DNA from: Streptomyces diacarni
GTDB lineage: Bacteria > Actinomycetota > Actinomycetes > Streptomycetales > Streptomycetaceae
Length of the DNA: 64,000 bases
Direction: 5' to 3'
NCBI RefSeq assembly: GCF_003323715.1
Contig: NZ_QOIN01000040.1
Span: 1-64,000, forward strand
Both the position numbers and the translations under genes were made by a program. Under the pieces are notes generated by a model. The model saw only the letters and a list, made by a program, of their open reading frames with translations. It made no database searches and was not told where the DNA came from. Position 1 is the first letter of the stretch. Every line of letters begins with the position of its first letter. Shown in pieces: positions 9,686-19,432 of this stretch.

Positions 9686-10802
9686 TCACCCCGACGTACG
9701 GGACTCCAGGTGGCGACGGGTGGCGGGGCCGTAGTCGCCGGGCGGGTCGTCCCAGAGGCGGTAGTGCGCCTGGTAGCGGAAGACGCCCTCCTGCACGCCG
9801 GAGGAGTAGACGCCGTCCTCCTCCGCGCCCCTGTCGTAGTACCCGGCCTGCTTCAGCCGCCGCTGCAACTCGGCGACCTCGGACCCCGAGTCGCCGGGGC
9901 GCAGCGTCTCGCCGAACGACGCGTCCGGCCGCACCTGGTGCGCACGGCCGCCCCGGTGCTCTCCCTCCGCTGACCCGCCCTGACGCCTCTCCTTCCCCCC
10001 TCCCTCACGGGAAGGAGAGGCGGAGGGCCGCGTGGCGTGCTCGTCGCCGTCACGGTCGGCGCGGGGCGTGCCCGGTGTGCCCGTACGGGACGGCGCCGGA
10101 CGCGGCCGCTCACTCAGGCTCGGAGCCTGCGACGTCGAGGGCGAGGCGGTCGGCAGCGCGTGGGTGGGGGCGTCGGTCGGGAGGGGGCGCATCGCGCGGC
10201 CGTCGTCCGCGCCGCGGCCGTCGTCGGTGAGGATCTGGGTGGTCAGCAGGCCCGCCCCCAGCACGGCCGCCACACCGACGCCGGCGAAGACCGCCGTGCT
10301 GGGCCTGCGGCGCTCGCTGCCGGCCGCCTGGCGCCCGGCGGTGGGGGCGGCGGACCCCGTGACCCCGCGCCCCGCCCTGCCCCACGGCACCGGCAGTCCA
10401 CCGGTTCGCTTGCGGCCGTTCCGCCGCCCACTGTCGGTGGCGGCGGGCAGTTCGGCCGTCTCCTCGGTGCCCCGCGCCGCGAAGGGCGTCAGGTCGGGCA
10501 GCGGCGCGGGGGCTTCCTCGCCCGCTCCCGGCCTGGTCACCCGGGGCGGCTCTTCCTCGGGGGAGCCGGGCGCGGGGCCCTCGGGCGTCTGCCCCGACTC
10601 TTCGGATGCCCCTGCCGTCCCGGCCGATCCCGCCTCGTGCAGCCGCACGTAAGGACGTATGTGCAGAGGGTCCGCCGGCTGGCGCTCCGGCCGTCCCTCC
10701 GCACGCTCTTCGGGTTCGCCCTCCCGCGCGCCGGGTCTCTGCCCGTGCGCGCAGGACAGCGCGCTCCCTCCGCACTCGGGGCAGCGTTCGTCCCCCCCTC
10801 AT
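9686..10802 (-). CDS. Membrane-anchored peptidoglycan-binding protein (apparent 1-nt frameshift)
   Basis: The C-terminus (last ~70 residues; LRPGDSGSEVAELQRRLKQA) is a PG_binding_1 domain that attaches to cell wall. A single transmembrane helix (AVFAGVGVAAVLGAGLL) and a long Pro/Ser/Thr/Gly-rich linker precede it. The uninterrupted frame begins only at a GTG (10648) with no ribosome-binding site. Reading upstream in the same frame gives CPECGGSALSCAHG, then ADPLHIRPYV, typical of the cytoplasmic N-terminus of this actinobacterial family. An ATG at 10802 with an excellent site (GGGGAGGGG, 6-7 nt away) is in a different frame until a run of seven G (plus-strand C 10792-10798). Removing one G restores MRGDERCPECG. 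So the gene is frameshifted, phase-variable, or mis-sequenced at the homopolymer. Confidence 0.75.
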
Positions 10803-11124
10803 CCCGATCCCCTCCCCTGGTACGGCCGCGCCCCCCGCGAGGGCCGTACTGTCCGGATCACGGCAGCTGCCGTGCCCGAATCGCCTGCAACTGTCCAGTG
10901 GTGGACCCTACGCGGTCCGGGTCGGTCAGGGTCAAGCACCCGTGAAAAGTCGATACGTTCATAGACGCGCACAGAAAGGGGCAGAGAGGGACGTCGCACC
11001 CGGACGGACCCCGGCCGGCCTGTGTGGCTCGTATCGCCGTGTCGCCCGTCACGCTGTTCGCGCGTGACGCCGTGCCGCTCGTGGCGCTGTTCGCGCGTCA
11101 CGCCGTCACGCTCGTGCCGTACCG
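10803..11124. other. Intergenic region with ~33-bp direct repeats, no gene seen
   Basis: No coding region is supported in these 322 bp. It holds the ribosome-binding site of the peptidoglycan-binding gene. It also holds a repeat near 11052-11110 in which CGCTGTTCGCGCGT recurs at a 33-bp interval, each copy followed by a near-identical ACGCCGT block. The repeats lie just downstream of the MFS gene stop codon and may form its transcription end. Confidence 0.55.
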
Positions 11125-13125
11125 CTAGGCCGCCCGGGGCGGCTCCGAGCGGCCCGTCTCGGCGTTCAGTTGCCGCACCAGTTCGGACAGGTCCGAGGGG
11201 CGGTCCGGGGTCCACCAGTCGCCCAGCAGGTCGGAGAGGAGCTGCTGGCGGGCGTCCGTGAGCTCCCGCGCGGCCTGCTCGCCGCGCGGGGTGGCCACCA
11301 GCTCCAGGCCCGCCCTGGTCGCCAGACCGCGCTCCTCCAGCTCCCTGGAGCCGTCCACGACCACCCGGCGCGGCACGACCCCGGCGTCCTCCAGCAGCGC
11401 GGGCTCGACGGGCCCGTCGTGGTGGACGCGCAGCAGCATCCACGTGGCGGCTGGCGCCAGCTCGATCCCGGCGGTCGCGGCGATGCGTACGTACAGGTCC
11501 CGGCGCCCCTCGATGCTGCACAGCCGGGACAGTGCGCGGGTGACCTCGTCGGCGGAACTGCGCTCGACGGGGCAGGGGCCCAGCGTCTCGCTCTCGTCCG
11601 GCACCTGGACGCTGCGGCGGAGCTTCTGCTCGCGCAGCAGCCACGTCAGCAGGAAGGCGAGGGCGGCGAGCGGTGAGGCGTAGAGGAAGACGTCCGTGAT
11701 GGAGGAGGAGTAGGCGTCCAGCACCCCGCGCCGGGCCTGGGGAGGGAGCCGTCCGATGGACTGCGGGTCGTGCTTGAGGCTCTGAGGCGTCACGCCCGAG
11801 GGGAGGCGGCTGCCGCGCAGCGCGTCGGCGAGTTTGCCGCCGAGCCGGGAGGCGAAGATCGCGCCGAAGACGGCCACGCCGACGGAGGCGCCGACCGAGC
11901 GGAAGAAGGTGACGCCCGAGGTGGCCACGCCCAGATCGGCGTAGCGGACGGCGTTCTGCGCGACCAGCACGAGCACCTGGAGCACCAGACCGAGCCCGAG
12001 GCCGAAGACGGCGAAGTAGGCGATCATCTCCCACTGCGAGCTGTCGGGCGTCATCCGGTGCAGCAGCACCATGCCGACCGTGGTGATCGCCGTGCCCAGC
12101 ACGGGGAAGACCTTCCAGTGCCCCGTGTGGGTGATCAGCTGGCCCGACAGGGTGGAGGAGACGAGCACGCCCAAAACCATCGGCAGCATGTGGACGCCCG
12201 ACATGGTCGGGGTGATGCCGTGCACGACCTGGAGGAAGGTGGGCAGGTAGGTCATGCAGCCGAACATCGCGAAGCCGATGACGAAGCTGATGGCCGCGCA
12301 GAGCGTGAAGTTGCGTACCGCGAAGATGCTCGGCGGCAGCACGGGCTCGGCCGCCCTCCGCTCGACGGCGACGAAGCAGGCCAGCAGGGCGGCGGCCAGC
12401 ACGGCCAGGCCGTAGACCTGCGCGGAGTTCCACGGCCACGAGGTGCCGCCCAGCGAGGTGACCAGCACGACGCAGGTCGCGACGGCCGCGATGAGGAACG
12501 TGCCCAGGTAGTCGATGGTGTGCGGGTGGCGGCTGACCGGGAGGTGCAGCGCGAGGGCGATCACCACGAGCGCGATCACGCCGATCGGCAGGTTGATGTA
12601 GAAGACCCAGCGCCAGTTGAGGTGTTCGGTGAAGAATCCGCCCAGCAGGGGCCCCAGCACGCTCGTCGTCCCGAACACGGCTCCGAACAGGCCCTGGTAG
12701 CGGCCGCGCTCGCGGGGCGGCACCAGATCGCCGACGATCGCCATCGACAGAGTGATCAGCCCGCCGCCGCCGACGCCCTGTACGGCGCGGTAGCCGATGA
12801 GCTGCGGCATGTTCTGGGCGATGCCGCACAGCGCCGAGCCCACCAGGAAGATGACGATCGCCGTCTGGAAGAGCCGTTTGCGCCCGTACTGGTCGCCGAG
12901 CTTGCCCCACAGCGGGGTGACCGCCGTGACGGCCAGCAGGTAGGCGGTCACCACCCAGGACAGGTGCTCCATGCCGCCCAGGTCGCTGACGATGGTGGGC
13001 AGCGCGGTGGCGACGATGGTCTGGTCGAGCGCGGCCAGCAGCAGGCCCAGCAGGAGCGCACCGATCGGCAACAGGACCCCGCGCGTGCCGGTGCTTGCCG
13101 GGCTCGCCGCTTCTTCCCCGCTCAT
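11125..13125 (-). CDS. DHA2-type MFS drug exporter with C-terminal MarR-like domain
   Basis: A 666-residue protein. Residues ~15-530 form a 14-helix major facilitator of the DHA2 (EmrB/QacA) family, with the helix 1 motif LDQTIVATALPTIVSDLGG, motif A (GKLGDQYGRKRLF) and a conserved GPLLGGFFTEHLNWRW. Such pumps expel drugs or metabolites using proton motive force. After the last helix a cytosolic tail (about 545-666) resembles a MarR-type winged helix (LSRLCSIEGRRDLYVRIAAT, LEERGLATRAGLELVATPRG, ELTDARQQLLSDLL). It may sense substrate or bind DNA or a partner; that is inference. The ATG at 13125 precedes MSGEEAASP. A longer N-terminal extension in the same frame is rejected as low-complexity. 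Confidence 0.85.
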   Translation of the reverse strand: MSGEEAASPASTGTRGVLLPIGALLLGLLLAALDQTIVATALPTIVSDLGGMEHLSWVVTAYLLAVTAVTPLWGKLGDQYGRKRLFQTAIVIFLVGSALCGIAQNMPQLIGYRAVQGVGGGGLITLSMAIVGDLVPPRERGRYQGLFGAVFGTTSVLGPLLGGFFTEHLNWRWVFYINLPIGVIALVVIALALHLPVSRHPHTIDYLGTFLIAAVATCVVLVTSLGGTSWPWNSAQVYGLAVLAAALLACFVAVERRAAEPVLPPSIFAVRNFTLCAAISFVIGFAMFGCMTYLPTFLQVVHGITPTMSGVHMLPMVLGVLVSSTLSGQLITHTGHWKVFPVLGTAITTVGMVLLHRMTPDSSQWEMIAYFAVFGLGLGLVLQVLVLVAQNAVRYADLGVATSGVTFFRSVGASVGVAVFGAIFASRLGGKLADALRGSRLPSGVTPQSLKHDPQSIGRLPPQARRGVLDAYSSSITDVFLYASPLAALAFLLTWLLREQKLRRSVQVPDESETLGPCPVERSSADEVTRALSRLCSIEGRRDLYVRIAATAGIELAPAATWMLLRVHHDGPVEPALLEDAGVVPRRVVVDGSRELEERGLATRAGLELVATPRGEQAARELTDARQQLLSDLLGDWWTPDRPSDLSELVRQLNAETGRSEPPRAA

Positions 13126-13303
13126 GGGTCCACGGTGCCCCGCCGCGCGCTCCGGGGCGCGGCGGCCGCGTCCGTTGGGGGGGAGCGGCGGGCGGCGCCC
13201 CGCGGAGCGCCGCCCGCCGACATCACCCCATCGGGTGACGGCCGGCTCCAACCGGCTCCAACCGGTCCGGCCGAGCCCGGAGGGGGTCAGGCGACCGGGA
13301 GGC

Positions 13304-13885
13304 TCAGGCGATGGCCTCGTACAGGCTGAAGGCCGCCAGGGCCAGCATGAGCAGGGCGGCGACGCGGGTGATCAGCCGCAGCGGCACGTACTTCATGAGG
13401 GTGCGGCCGCCGAGGATGCCCAGCGCGGCCACCGCCCACAGGGCGAGGACGGCTCCGAGACCGACCGAGAACGGGTCGTCGTAGCGGGCGGCGAGGTTCG
13501 CGGTCATGATCTGCGTCAGGTCGCCGAACTCGGCGACCAGGATCAGCATGAAGCCGCTGCCCGCGACCTTCCAGAAGGACTGGTCGGCGGGCTTGCGTGC
13601 CTGCTCCTCCTCCTCGTCGTCCTTCTTGAGCAGCAGCACGGCCGCACCGATCAGGAACAGCACGCCCACGATGGCCTGCACGAGCCGGTGCGGGAGCAGG
13701 GTGAGCACGCTGCCCGCCGCGACGGCGAGCACGACGTGGAGCGCGAACGCGGCGGCGACCCCCGCGAAGACGTACGACGCGCGGTAGCGGGTACCGAGCA
13801 TCAGCCCGGCCAGGGCTGTCTTGTCGGGCAGCTCGGCGAGGAAGACGACGCCGAAGACGACGCCGACGACGGTGAGGCTGAGCAC
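13304..13885 (-). CDS. TMEM165/GDT1-family cation transporter (probable Mn2+ exporter)
   Basis: A 193-residue membrane protein with about six helices in two repeats. Each repeat carries the family signature E-x-G-D/E-(K/R)-(T/S): FLAELPDKTALA near residue 20 and VAEFGDLTQIMTAN near residue 125. A charged cytosolic loop (KKDDEEEEQARK) separates them. GDT1 proteins export Mn2+ or exchange cations. A GTG start at 13885 is chosen because GGGAG lies 5 nt upstream and the first helix follows. A yybP-ykoY riboswitch sits upstream on the same strand, which independently supports manganese as substrate. Confidence 0.88.
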   Translation of the reverse strand: MLSLTVVGVVFGVVFLAELPDKTALAGLMLGTRYRASYVFAGVAAAFALHVVLAVAAGSVLTLLPHRLVQAIVGVLFLIGAAVLLLKKDDEEEEQARKPADQSFWKVAGSGFMLILVAEFGDLTQIMTANLAARYDDPFSVGLGAVLALWAVAALGILGGRTLMKYVPLRLITRVAALLMLALAAFSLYEAIA

Positions 13886-13984
13886 GGGGACTCCCAAGTG
13901 GGTCGGGCTGCCGCACCGGCGCAAGCTCACTTCGGCACGGCAGCGTCGCTGGCTGCCCGTGCACGGCGCACGGACGCGGACACT

Positions 13985-14101
13985 GCGGCCGAAGGTCTCG
14001 CTGGCGCGGCGCCGCCACGCAGTGGCGGGCACCCCGCTCCGGGCGCCGGGCCCGCGCGGCGGGCCAGTGTGTCGACGGTCCGGCGAAGAGCTACTCCCCT
14101 T
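13985..14101 (-). promoter_or_regulatory. yybP-ykoY (manganese) riboswitch
   Basis: On the minus strand the element opens with AAGGGGAGTAGCTC (14101-14088), the signature 5' loop of yybP-ykoY aptamers. About 90 nt later comes GCGAGACCTTCGGCC (near 14003-13989), the signature of the second loop. These two loops together coordinate Mn2+ in known structures. GC-rich paired segments lie between them. About 100 nt separate the aptamer from the GDT1 start, enough for an expression platform; a GGCAGCnnnCGACGCTGCC hairpin lies there. In this class Mn2+ generally switches expression on. Confidence 0.8.
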
Positions 14102-14482
14102 CAGACGCGTACGAGGGTACGTGAGGTATCCGCCGCGACGCGATCGCCTCCCGGGGTGGGGTACGCCACGCCGTACGCCCCGCTCCCGGTCGCCGGGGTT
14201 GCCGAGACCACCGGGGCCCGGCCGCACCGACGGCCGGAGAAAACGCGTCGGAGCCGGCCGCGCCACCGGGCCCGACGAGCCCCCCTTCGGGGCCGACCGG
14301 ATGACCAACTCCCCCTCCACGTCCGTCGTGTGGGTGTATCGCGTGTGGCCGGGAGGGCTTTCCCGGGCAGGCTCTTGAAGTGACGTGCACACGACCGTCA
14401 CGCTGTGAACCGCACCACCGACACCATCCGCACCACGATTCGGCACCAACGCTCGACTTCCCCCCACACACAGGGAGTTCGC
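14102..14482. other. Divergent promoter region between riboswitch and HNH nuclease gene
   Basis: No gene is supported. The region must hold the promoter of the riboswitch transcript (minus strand) and that of the exported nuclease (plus strand). I could not identify convincing -35/-10 pairs by eye. Confidence 0.4.
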
Positions 14483-15163
14483 ATGCCGCACGAACACCGC
14501 ACAGGCCGCCGCCTCTACGCGCGTCGACGCTGGTCGGCCCTCCTCGCCGCCCTCGCGGCCCTCGTCTCCGCCCTGCTGGTCGGCCTCACGCTGGGCGCCT
14601 CCCCCGCCTCCGCCGAGCCCCCCACCCCGCCGAGCGCCGAGGAAGCCACCACCATGCTCGGCGACCTCACCGAGGCGGACGAGGGCTCCATGGACGGCTA
14701 CTCGCGCGAGAAATTCCCCCACTGGATCGACCAGGGTGACAACTGCAACACCCGGGAAGCCGTCCTCAAGCGGGACGGCGACGGCGTCGAGACGGGCAAC
14801 GACTGCTACCCGACGAAGGGCTCGTGGACCAGCCCGTACGACGGCGAGAAGTGGACCGAGCCCTCCGACCTGGACATCGACCACGTCGTCCCGCTCGCCG
14901 AGGCGTGGCGCTCCGGGGCCTCCGACTGGACCCAGGACAAGCGTCAGGAACTGGCCAACAATCTTGAGATCGCCCAGCTCCTCGCCGTCACCGACAACGT
15001 GAACCAGGAGAAGAGCGACCAGGACCCCGCCGAGTGGATGCCGCCCTCCTCCGGCTACCACTGCGAGTACGCGCGGATGTGGGTCTGGGTCAAGCACACC
15101 TACGACATGACGGCCGACGCCCCGGAGAAGGCGGCCCTCAAGAAGGCCCTGGCGACCTGCTGA
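14483..15163 (+). CDS. Exported HNH endonuclease (DUF1524-type)
   Basis: A 226-residue secreted protein. An Arg-rich N-terminus and hydrophobic core (ALLAALAALVSALLVGLTL) end in a signal-peptidase site ASPASA-EPP near residue 44. The mature domain carries the HNH core, with DLDIDHVVPLAEAW supplying the catalytic His and later NNLEIAQLLAV and NQEKSDQDPAEW. This is the GmrSD/DUF1524 type common in secreted actinobacterial nucleases. Cys pairs (DNCN, NDCYP, YHCEY, final C) may form disulfides. Likely role: degrading extracellular DNA for nutrients or competition (inferred). AGGGAG lies 6 nt before the ATG. A strong hairpin begins at its stop codon. Confidence 0.88.
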   Translation: MPHEHRTGRRLYARRRWSALLAALAALVSALLVGLTLGASPASAEPPTPPSAEEATTMLGDLTEADEGSMDGYSREKFPHWIDQGDNCNTREAVLKRDGDGVETGNDCYPTKGSWTSPYDGEKWTEPSDLDIDHVVPLAEAWRSGASDWTQDKRQELANNLEIAQLLAVTDNVNQEKSDQDPAEWMPPSSGYHCEYARMWVWVKHTYDMTADAPEKAALKKALATC

Positions 15164-15191
15164 CCGTCCTGCCCGCTCACGGGCAGGACGG
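15164..15191 (+). terminator. Hairpin terminator after HNH nuclease
   Basis: Perfect 12-bp inverted repeat CCGTCCTGCCCG with a 4-nt loop (CTCA), starting one base after the nuclease stop codon. Confidence 0.8.
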
Positions 15192-15228
15192 GATCCGGCC
15201 AGGAAACTGGTCGGAGTGCTCCCTCGTT

Positions 15229-15263
15229 CCGTACGGTGCGGGTCGAAAGCCCGCACCGTACGG
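15229..15263. other. Second perfect hairpin, 14-bp stem
   Basis: CCGTACGGTGCGGG, then a 7-nt loop (TCGAAAG), then its exact complement. It sits between the nuclease terminator and the PhoD-like gene. It may be a back-up terminator or a structured leader for the downstream gene, whose start is 102 bp away. Confidence 0.6.
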
Positions 15264-15364
15264 CGCCGCCGGTCCGACGACGCCGGTGCGGCGCGCGGTA
15301 CGGCACCGCCCACAAGGGCGTGCCGTGAGGCGCGACGGGCACGAGGGACGCAAGGGAGAAGGGC

Positions 15365-17083
<1,719 letters not shown>

Positions 17084-17208
17084 GGCGCTGACGTCCCCCA
17101 CAACTCGCGCCGACGGCTCGACGCGGGGGCGTGGGGGCTCGGCGCGGGAAGGGCTCAGGCGGCGCAGGATGGGCGCAGGCGGCGCGGGGGATGGGCGCAG
17201 GCGGCGCG

Positions 17209-18207
17209 TCAGCGCCCGGCCAGAGGCACCGTGAAGCAGGCGAGCCGGGCGCCCGCCTCCCCCGCGTGGCCGGCTTCCGTGCGCGTGCCCGACTCGTGCA
17301 GCACCACCGACCTGGCCTCCCCCTTGCGGAACGTCCAGTCGTGGCGCGAGACGGCCTTCCCCTCGCCCTTCGCGTTCGTGGTGAAGTCCAGCCACACCTC
17401 GTTGCGCGGGTTGGCGTAGCGCGGGTCGGTCGAGGGCCGCACCGGATCCTTCTTGTTCTGGTAGTGCGGGCCCCCCTCGTCCGGCTCGGCCCCGCACGGC
17501 TCGGTGTGCACATGCGCCCCGTACGTGCGGTTCCTCGGCAGACCGCCGACCTCCAGCTGCACGCTGGTCGCCCCGTCGGTGACCGTACGGGTGACCCCGA
17601 TGCTCGCCCCGGCCGGCACCTTGGCGCGGTCGTAGGTGACCGCGTCGGGGCGCACGAACGCGTTGGCCGGGGAGAACTGGTCGTAGCGCACCAGAATCGA
17701 CCGGTTGCTCAGGTCGGCGCCGCCGGCCCCCGTGCCGCCCAGCCGGAAGACACGGTGCGCGCCCTCCCCGTCGGTCACCCTCAACTCCCGGGTCAGCCGG
17801 CCCTCTCCGCCGTCCCCCTCCCCGCCGTCGTCCCCACCGTCGTCACCGCGCTTCTCCCCGCGGTCTTCGCCCCGGTCCCCGCTGCTGACGATCTCCACCG
17901 TGCCGGAGCCCACCCGCAGGCTGAGGTCCCGCAGGTCGACCCCCTCGCCCCGCCGGAACGACCGCAGAATCCGCGTTCCCTCGCTGTCACCGAGATCCCA
18001 CACATCCCCGAGGTCCTCAAAATCCACCCGGTTTTCCGGCCCCCGGTTCGCCGGTTCCCACAGGTGCGGCAGGACCTTGAGCCCCTGGAGACCCCCGGCA
18101 GCGGGTGCCTCGCTCGCCGAACTCGGCTCGCTCCCCGCGAACAACGCCGTCACCATGGTGACGGCCGTCACTCCCCCCACCCCCGCCGCGCGCATACGTG
18201 CCCTCAT
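17209..18207 (-). CDS. Exported superoxide dismutase-like protein lacking a zinc site
   Basis: A 332-residue secreted protein with an N-terminal signal sequence (MRARMRAAGVGGVTAVTMV, cleavage near ASA). The C-terminal ~105 residues resemble the Cu/Zn-SOD (SodC) fold. Copper ligands appear as H232 and H234 (GAHVH), H248 (GPHY) and H304 (VVLHE). Cys238 and Cys324 could form the conserved disulfide, and the substrate-guiding Arg is R321 (AGARLAC). The loop after GPHY that normally supplies two zinc His and one Asp has no His at all, so a zinc site looks absent. The N-terminal ~200 residues are unassigned and contain an acidic Gly/Asp/Arg run (residues ~105-130). GGAGG lies 8 nt before the ATG. 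Confidence 0.75.
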   Translation of the reverse strand: MRARMRAAGVGGVTAVTMVTALFAGSEPSSASEAPAAGGLQGLKVLPHLWEPANRGPENRVDFEDLGDVWDLGDSEGTRILRSFRRGEGVDLRDLSLRVGSGTVEIVSSGDRGEDRGEKRGDDGGDDGGEGDGGEGRLTRELRVTDGEGAHRVFRLGGTGAGGADLSNRSILVRYDQFSPANAFVRPDAVTYDRAKVPAGASIGVTRTVTDGATSVQLEVGGLPRNRTYGAHVHTEPCGAEPDEGGPHYQNKKDPVRPSTDPRYANPRNEVWLDFTTNAKGEGKAVSRHDWTFRKGEARSVVLHESGTRTEAGHAGEAGARLACFTVPLAGR

Positions 18208-18388
18208 CGTGCTGGCCTCCACCGATTCACGTTGTCCTATGGTCTGATTCAGTGCATCTGTAACCAGCCACGGTGCGAGAGCGTCGCCACGGCCACCCAG
18301 CGGCCCTGAGCGGGGGACCCGGGCGTACGCTGTACGGCGGTAACGCGCCAGCCGACGACAGCCGGGCAGGGGAGAAACGGGGACAACA

Positions 18389-19432
18389 GTGCCGGACATC
18401 CTGGGGTCGGTGACCGGATCCCCATGGATCTACGCGGTCATCGCCGTCTCCGTGCTGCTCGACGTCTTCGTACCCGTCCTGCCCAGCGGCGTGCTCGTCA
18501 TCACCGCGGCCACGGCAGCCGCCGGCACCACGGCGGCCGACGCCGCCGACCTGCCCAGCGCCGCAGCACGGCACGCCGCCCAGAGCGGCCACCTGCTGGA
18601 AGTGCTCTCGCTGGTGCTGTGCGCGGCAGGCGCCTCCGTCCTCGGCGACCTGGCCGCCTGGCGGCTCGCCTGGCGGGGCGGCGACCGCTTCGACCGCGCC
18701 CTCGCCCGCTCCCCCAAACTCGCCTCGGCCCAGGAACAGCTCGGCCGGGCGCTGTCCAGGGGCGGCGGCACCCTCGTCATCCTCGCCCGCTTCGCCCCCG
18801 CCGGACGTTCCGTCGTCAGCCTGTCCGCGGGCGCCGCGCACCGCAGGGCCCGCGACTTCGTGCCGTGGTCGGCGCTCGCCGGCGTGGCCTGGGCCGCCTA
18901 CAGCGTGGGGCTCGGCTACCTGGGCGGCCAGTGGCTCGGCACCAGTTGGCTCGGCACCGCCGTCTCGGTGCTCGCGCTGTTCCTCGCCGGAGGCTTCGCC
19001 GCCTACCTGATACGGCGCGAACCGGACGCCGCGCAGGCCGCCGGTCCTGAACCCGCCGGCCAGGAGACCCTGCCGGCAGCCGGCGCGACACTCCCGGGAC
19101 CCGCGACGTTCCCCGTGCTGCCGCTGTTCCTGCCCGCCATGCGCGTGGTCGGCGTCCCCGACGCCGCGCCCTGCTTCTCCGGCACGGAGCCGGGCTTCTC
19201 CGGCGCGGAGCCGGGCTTCTCCGGCGCGGAGCCGGGCTTTTCGGACAGCGAGCCGAGCTTTCGCGGCGTCGCGAACGAGGCAGCGACGGGCGACGTGGCG
19301 ACACACGAAGTGAGGACATCCGAAGCGATGCCGCACGACGTGGGGCCGGCGTACGACGTGGCCGCGGGCGAGGCGGTGGGGAGCGGCGAGGGCGTCACGA
19401 ACGCCGCCCCGGTGACGTCAGCGCCCGCGTGA
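18389..19432 (+). CDS. DedA-family membrane protein with repeat-rich C-terminal tail
   Basis: A 347-residue protein. Residues ~5-215 form the DedA/SNARE-associated (VTT) domain with multiple helices, including VFVPVLPSGVLVI and the conserved R-F-x-P-x-G-R block (ILARFAPAGRSVVSLSAGAA). DedA proteins act in lipid flipping and envelope homeostasis. The tail beyond residue 215 is Ala/Glu/Pro-rich and carries about four copies of FSGAEPG near residues 263-290. It is probably disordered. The start is a GTG preceded by GGGGAGAAACGGGG. The 3' end overlaps the convergent GH18 gene by 38 bp, so the two terminators lie inside coding sequence. Confidence 0.83.
   Translation: MPDILGSVTGSPWIYAVIAVSVLLDVFVPVLPSGVLVITAATAAAGTTAADAADLPSAAARHAAQSGHLLEVLSLVLCAAGASVLGDLAAWRLAWRGGDRFDRALARSPKLASAQEQLGRALSRGGGTLVILARFAPAGRSVVSLSAGAAHRRARDFVPWSALAGVAWAAYSVGLGYLGGQWLGTSWLGTAVSVLALFLAGGFAAYLIRREPDAAQAAGPEPAGQETLPAAGATLPGPATFPVLPLFLPAMRVVGVPDAAPCFSGTEPGFSGAEPGFSGAEPGFSDSEPSFRGVANEAATGDVATHEVRTSEAMPHDVGPAYDVAAGEAVGSGEGVTNAAPVTSAPA
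19173..19250 (+). repeat. 21-nt coding tandem repeat (FSGAEPG)
   Basis: About three and a half copies of a 21-nt unit, GGCTTCTCCGGCGCGGAGCC plus one base, within the tail of the DedA gene. The repeats stay in frame. The first copy (FSGTEPG) and the last (FSDSEPS) are diverged. Confidence 0.8.
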
